A stretch of DNA of 51,797 bases from an uncultured Oscillospiraceae bacterium (GTDB lineage Bacteria; Bacillota; Clostridia; Oscillospirales; Oscillospiraceae), in the NCBI GenBank assembly GCA_947628315.1, contig CANQZJ010000010.1:1-51797 (forward strand), written 5' to 3'. Made by a program: the position numbers and the translations under genes. Below, in pieces: positions 48,161 to 51,797 of the stretch. A model generated the notes under the pieces. The model was not told the origin of the DNA. It made no database searches and was given only the letters and a program-made list of their open reading frames with translations. Every line of letters begins with the position of its first letter. Positions within the stretch are counted from its first letter, which is position 1.

Positions 48161-49519
48161 TCAGTTCTTCAGGCTGTTCATGGGCGCCGGGATGCGGCCC
48201 CCTCTGGCGATGAAGTCCGCCGCGCTCTCGGGGTGGACGGGCATCACCGGTGCGGAGCCCAGCAGCCCGCCGAACTCCACCGTGTCCCCCACTTTCTTGC
48301 CGGGGGCGGGGATGAGGCGGACGGCGGTGGTCTTCTGGTTGATCATGCCGATGGCGGCCTCGTCCGCGATGATGGCCGCGATGGTAGAGGCCGGGGTGTC
48401 GCCGGGGACGGCGATCATGTCCAGCCCCACGGAGCACACGCAGGTCATGGCCTCCAGCTTGTCCAGGGTCAGCACGCCGGACTGCGCGGCGGCGATCATG
48501 CCCTCGTCCTCGCTCACCGGGATGAAGGCCCCGGACAGGCCCCCCACGCTGGAGGAGGCCATCACGCCGCCCTTCTTCACCGCGTCGTTGAGCAGGGCCA
48601 GAGCCGCCGTGGTGCCGTGGGTGCCGCAGGTCTCCAGGCCCATCTCCTCCAAAATCCGCGCCACGCTGTCCCCGACGGCCGGGGTGGGGGCCAGGGACAG
48701 ATCCACGATGCCGAAGGGCACGTCCAGCCGGGAACTGGCCTCCCGGGCCACCAGCTGGCCCATCCGGGTCACCTGGAAGGCGGTCTTTTTCACCGTCTCG
48801 GCCACCACGTCGAAGGGCTGGCCCTTCACCTTTTTCAGGGCGTGGTGCACCACACCGGGGCCGGAGACCCCCACGTTGATGACCCGCTCGGCCTCCCCCA
48901 CGCCGTGGAACGCGCCGGCCATAAAGGGGTTGTCCTCCACCGCGTTGCAGAACACCACCAGCTTGGCGCAGCCGAAGCCGCCCCGGTCTGCGGTGCGCTC
49001 AGCGGCGGCTTTGACCGTCTCCCCCATGAGGCCCACCGCGTCCATGTTGATGCCCGCCTTGGTGGAGCCCATGTTGACGCTGGCGCACACCAGGTCGGTG
49101 ACGGCCAGCGCCTCCGGGATGGAGGCGATCAGCTTTTTGTCGGCGGCGGTCATGCCCTTCTGCACCAGGGCGGAGAACCCGCCGATGAAGTTGACCCCCA
49201 CCGCCTTGGCGGCCTCGTCCATGGCCTTGGCGAAGGACACGTAGTCCGGGCAGTCCGACGCCCCGGCCACCAGGGCGATGGGCGTCACCGAGATGCGCTT
49301 GTTCACGATGGGGATGCCGAACTCCGCCTCGATGTCCTCCCCGGTCCTGACCAGGTTCTGGGCGGAGGTCGTAATTTTATCGTAGATCTTCCGGCAGGCG
49401 GTTTTGGGATCTGGGTCGCAGCAGTCCAGCAGGGACACCCCCATGGTGATGGTGCGCACGTCCAGGTGCTCCTGGTCGATCATGTGGATGGTGCTGAGAA
49501 TATCTTTGTTGTTCAGCAT
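48161..49519 (-). CDS. PFL family protein (UPF0210)
   Basis: The 452-residue protein starts [20 protein letters not shown] and has the family blocks [39 protein letters not shown], and [20 protein letters not shown]. The family resembles pyruvate formate-lyase in fold, but no activity is proven. The ATG at 49519 has GAGGGG 7 bases upstream; a much longer frame runs through the ACT gene and is not real. It sits directly after an ACT-domain gene on the same strand, a conserved pair in Firmicutes. Confidence 0.88.
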   Translation of the reverse strand: MLNNKDILSTIHMIDQEHLDVRTITMGVSLLDCCDPDPKTACRKIYDKITTSAQNLVRTGEDIEAEFGIPIVNKRISVTPIALVAGASDCPDYVSFAKAMDEAAKAVGVNFIGGFSALVQKGMTAADKKLIASIPEALAVTDLVCASVNMGSTKAGINMDAVGLMGETVKAAAERTADRGGFGCAKLVVFCNAVEDNPFMAGAFHGVGEAERVINVGVSGPGVVHHALKKVKGQPFDVVAETVKKTAFQVTRMGQLVAREASSRLDVPFGIVDLSLAPTPAVGDSVARILEEMGLETCGTHGTTAALALLNDAVKKGGVMASSSVGGLSGAFIPVSEDEGMIAAAQSGVLTLDKLEAMTCVCSVGLDMIAVPGDTPASTIAAIIADEAAIGMINQKTTAVRLIPAPGKKVGDTVEFGGLLGSAPVMPVHPESAADFIARGGRIPAPMNSLKN

Positions 49520-49530
49520 GTTCTGTCCCC

Positions 49531-49800
49531 TCAGATGCGGTGCATGGCGTCGAAGATGTCCTCCCGCTGGACGCGGATGTCCAGCCCCCGCTCCTGTCCG
49601 GCGGCGGCCAGCTCCTCCCGCAGCTGGGCGAAGGGCACGGTGGCGGCGGAGGTGTCCACCAGCATGATCATGGTGAAGTACTCCTGGAGCACGGTCTGGC
49701 TGATGTCCAGCACGTTGACGTTCTTCTCGCTGAGCAGGGCGCACACGGCGGCGATGATGCCCACGGTGTCCCTGCCGATGACGGTGACGATAGCGCGCAT
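49531..49800 (-). CDS. ACT domain protein (UPF0237)
   Basis: The 89-residue protein is one ACT domain ([20 protein letters not shown], then [20 protein letters not shown]). ACT domains bind amino acids or other small ligands. It is the first gene of a pair with the PFL family protein 11 bases downstream, so it may be its ligand-binding regulator. GAGGAAA precedes the ATG. Confidence 0.9.
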   Translation of the reverse strand: MRAIVTVIGRDTVGIIAAVCALLSEKNVNVLDISQTVLQEYFTMIMLVDTSAATVPFAQLREELAAAGQERGLDIRVQREDIFDAMHRI

Positions 49801-49819
49801 ATATGGTTTCCTCCTTGTG

Positions 49820-49897
49820 GTAGGGGCGGCCCAATGTGGCCGCCCGCAATGTACGGATGTGTCCGGCAGATGGGCGGCCACGCGGGGCCGCCCCTAC
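49820..49897. repeat. REP-like palindromic intergenic repeat
   Basis: The ends GTAGGGGCGGCCC and GGGCCGCCCCTAC are near-perfect inverted repeats, and inner arms GGCCGCCC and GGGCGGCC also pair, giving a long imperfect hairpin of 78 bases. It lies between the HD gene and the ACT gene on the minus strand. Similar TAGGGGCGGCC blocks are frequent intergenic repeats in related gut Clostridia, from general knowledge. Confidence 0.65.
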
Positions 49898-49899
49898 GA

Positions 49900-50475
49900 T
49901 CACCCCAGATCGTCCAGTGTGAGGGTGAAGGCCCCGGCCAGCTCGGCCAGGAACCAGTCCACCTCCTCCATGTCCATGGCGCGGAGGGCGGACAGGGTCT
50001 CGCCGGCGGCCCGCTTAAACTCGGTGTTGCCGGCCTTCAGCTCCTCCTGGCACTTGAGCCAGGCGGCCAGCTTGTCCGCCGCCTTCACGTAGGGCCGGAC
50101 GGCCTCGTCGCTCTCCCGGATCAGCGGCTCGTAGGCGGCTTTCAGCTCCGGCGGCACCATGGACAGCAGCTTGTCCTGGGCCACCGCCTCCACCCGCTTG
50201 TAGGCGTTTTTCATCTCCGGGTTGTTGTACTTGATGGGGGTTGGCATGTCGCCGGTGATGATCTCCGGCGCGTCGTGGAACAGGGCGGCCGACGCGGCCC
50301 GATCCGGGTCGACGTCCTTGTGGTAGACCTCTCTGCCGATGGCGGCCAGGGCGTGGGCCAGCACCGCTACCTCGTATGAGTGCTCCTCCACGTTCTCGGT
50401 GCGGGTGTTGCGCATCAGCGCCCACCGGGCGATGTACCGGGTGCGGAAGATGTAGGCGAAAAAGTTGTAGGGCAT
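49900..50475 (-). CDS. HD-domain 5'-deoxynucleotidase, YfbR type
   Basis: The 191-residue protein has the HD phosphohydrolase motifs in order: [16 protein letters not shown] with the first His, [20 protein letters not shown] with the HD pair, and a late Asp in [11 protein letters not shown]. This pattern is that of YfbR, which removes phosphate from deoxynucleoside 5'-monophosphates. The ATG at 50475 follows GGGGGAACAGGT; an upstream longer frame crosses the mtaB promoter and is rejected. The gene ends at the palindromic repeat. Confidence 0.85.
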   Translation of the reverse strand: MPYNFFAYIFRTRYIARWALMRNTRTENVEEHSYEVAVLAHALAAIGREVYHKDVDPDRAASAALFHDAPEIITGDMPTPIKYNNPEMKNAYKRVEAVAQDKLLSMVPPELKAAYEPLIRESDEAVRPYVKAADKLAAWLKCQEELKAGNTEFKRAAGETLSALRAMDMEEVDWFLAELAGAFTLTLDDLG

Positions 50476-50542
50476 ACCTGTTCCCCCTCTCTCTGTGGCG
50501 ATAAGTATATCAGCTTTTTTGCCGGTTGTAAATCGTCCAAGC

Positions 50543-50571
50543 TGTACAAATCCGCCGGGAACTGCTATAAT
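50543..50571 (+). promoter_or_regulatory. Promoter of mtaB
   Basis: TGTACA (50543-50548), 17 bases and TATAAT (50566-50571), about 28 bases before the start codon. Confidence 0.65.
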
Positions 50572-50599
50572 GGCCCCAAACGGACTCATGGAGGGCATT

Positions 50600-51797
50600 A
50601 TGGATATCGCCATCTACACCCTGGGCTGCAAGGTGAATCAGTACGAGACCCAGGCCATGGAGCGGGAACTGCTCCGCCGGGGACACCGGCTGGTGGACTT
50701 CGACGGCCCCGCCGACGCCTACATCGTCAACACCTGCACCGTCACCGCCGTCAGCGATAAGAAGTGCCGCAACCTCATTCGCCGGGCCCGGAAGATGGCC
50801 CCGGAGGGGGTCGTCGCGGTGTGCGGCTGCTATGCCCAGACCGACCCGGAGTCCGTGGCCGCGCTGGGGGTCGATTTGATTGCGGGCTCCGCCGGACGGA
50901 TGGACTTTCTGGACAGGCTGGAGGAACAGCTCCGCGCCCGCGCCCCCCAGGTGGTGGCGGTGGACGACGCCATGAAACGCCGGGCGTTCGAGCGGCTGCC
51001 CGCCGGCGGCCTCGCCGACCACACCCGGGCCATGCTCAAGGTGGAGGACGGCTGCGTCAACTTCTGCACCTACTGCATCATCCCCTACGCCCGGGGGCCG
51101 GTGCGTTCCCTGCCCCTGGATGAGGCGGTGGAGCAGGTGCGATCTCTGGCCGCCCAGGGCTACCGGGAGGTAGTCATTACCGGCATCGAGATATCCTCCT
51201 GGGGGCACGACCTGAAAAACGGCCAGTTTCTCATCGACCTGATCGAGGGGGTGTGCGCCGCCGCGCCGGAGATGCGGGTGCGGCTGGGTTCTCTGGAGCC
51301 CCGCACCATCACCGGGGACTTCTGCCGGCGGGCGGCGGCCCTGCCCAACCTGTGCCCCCACTTCCACCTGTCCCTCCAGTCCGGGTGCGACGCCACCTTA
51401 AAGCGTATGAACCGCAAGTACGACACCGCACGGTATCTGGAGTCGGTGGAGCTGCTCCGGGCGCACTTTGACGACCCCGGCGTCACCACCGACCTCATCA
51501 CCGGCTTCCCCGGCGAGACGGAGGAGGAGTTCACCCAGACGCTGGACTTTATTCAGAAATGCCGCTTCTCCGCCATGCACGTGTTCCCCTACTCCCGCCG
51601 CCCGGGCACCCCGGCGGACTCCATGCCGAACCAGATCCCCAGGGAGGAGAAAGAGAACCGCGCCCGCAGGGCCATCGCCATCGCCGCCGGGATGGAACAC
51701 GAGTGGCTGACGGCGCAAACCGGCGCCACCCTCCCCGTGCTGTTCGAGGAGGAGAAAGGCGGCCTCTGGCGGGGCCACGCCCCCAACTACGCCGAGG
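50600..51797 (+). CDS. mtaB: tRNA t6A37 methylthiotransferase MtaB, partial at window end
   Basis: About 399 codons are visible and the frame is open at the window edge. It has the methylthiotransferase N-terminal domain with three cysteines (YTLGCKVNQYE, VNTCTVT, VCGCYAQTD), the radical SAM cluster motif CVNFCTYCIIPYARG near 153-167, and later TGFPGETEEEF and HVFPYSRRPGT. It converts t6A37 in tRNA to ms2t6A with two iron-sulphur clusters and SAM. MtaB is favoured over MiaB and RimO by the GCKVNQYE and PYARG wording. GAGGGC precedes the ATG. The C-terminal TRAM domain would lie beyond the window. Confidence 0.92.
   Translation, partial: MDIAIYTLGCKVNQYETQAMERELLRRGHRLVDFDGPADAYIVNTCTVTAVSDKKCRNLIRRARKMAPEGVVAVCGCYAQTDPESVAALGVDLIAGSAGRMDFLDRLEEQLRARAPQVVAVDDAMKRRAFERLPAGGLADHTRAMLKVEDGCVNFCTYCIIPYARGPVRSLPLDEAVEQVRSLAAQGYREVVITGIEISSWGHDLKNGQFLIDLIEGVCAAAPEMRVRLGSLEPRTITGDFCRRAAALPNLCPHFHLSLQSGCDATLKRMNRKYDTARYLESVELLRAHFDDPGVTTDLITGFPGETEEEFTQTLDFIQKCRFSAMHVFPYSRRPGTPADSMPNQIPREEKENRARRAIAIAAGMEHEWLTAQTGATLPVLFEEEKGGLWRGHAPNYAE

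Overview
The window looks like a chromosomal segment from a spore-forming, GC-rich member of the Clostridia, most likely an Oscillospirales gut-type organism close to Flavonifractor, Oscillibacter or Lawsonibacter. The support is the ribosomal gene order (rpmG-secE-nusG-rplK-rplA, an L10 leader, rplJ-rplL, and rplM-rpsI), spoIIID, a piece of a small acid-soluble spore protein gene, a DacF-type carboxypeptidase, a VanW protein, a TPP-controlled ThiT transporter, and strong GGAGG ribosome binding sites throughout. The genus is inference; there is no rRNA gene in the window.

Positions 1-12,670 are an accessory region, with AT-rich inserts that contrast with the GC-rich host genes. From the left edge it holds a RelB/RelE-type toxin-antitoxin pair, an AAA ATPase plus subtilase pair resembling the IetAS defence system, a DUF3791 protein, a TIGR04076 protein, a truncated spore protein gene, a double-domain retropepsin-like protease, a chimeric pseudogene, and a three-gene defence operon. 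That operon encodes a nuclease-methylase fusion, a specificity subunit and an OLD-type ATPase/TOPRIM nuclease. Both larger inserts are bracketed by copies of the 3' end of a gene: TIGR04076 for the IetAS insert, and a DNA-3-methyladenine glycosylase (tag) for the restriction insert.

Positions 12,770-18,670 are an NHLM-type peptide export operon on the minus strand: small double-glycine leader peptides, a STAS protein, a shortened HlyD-like protein, a C39 peptidase ABC transporter and a second ABC protein. After a flavodoxin-fold reductase come two heterodimeric ABC exporter pairs (19,456-26,962). The upstream pair is preceded by a promoter, a 32-codon leader ORF and an intrinsic terminator, the arrangement expected for BmrB/BmrCD-like attenuation.

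Positions 27,000-41,500 are mostly housekeeping: a rhomboid-like membrane protein, tmcAL, ackA, ruvX, the ribosomal and transcription gene clusters, rubredoxin, dacF, an ECF transporter S component opposite a MocR/PdxR-type regulator, rplM-rpsI and thiT. Between dacF and the ECF gene lie two promoters carrying 11-bp-phased PhoB/PhoP-like boxes. One drives a short terminated transcript; the other drives two tiny ORFs.

Positions 41,500-51,797 hold kduD, an orphan polymorphic-toxin tip with its likely immunity gene next to tRNA-Pro, an XpaC-like protein, spoIIID with a sigma-E-like promoter, vanW, a DUF2461 gene, an ACT/PFL gene pair, a palindromic repeat, an HD nucleotidase and the start of mtaB. 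All coordinates and motifs were read by eye from the sequence; no database or folding program was run.
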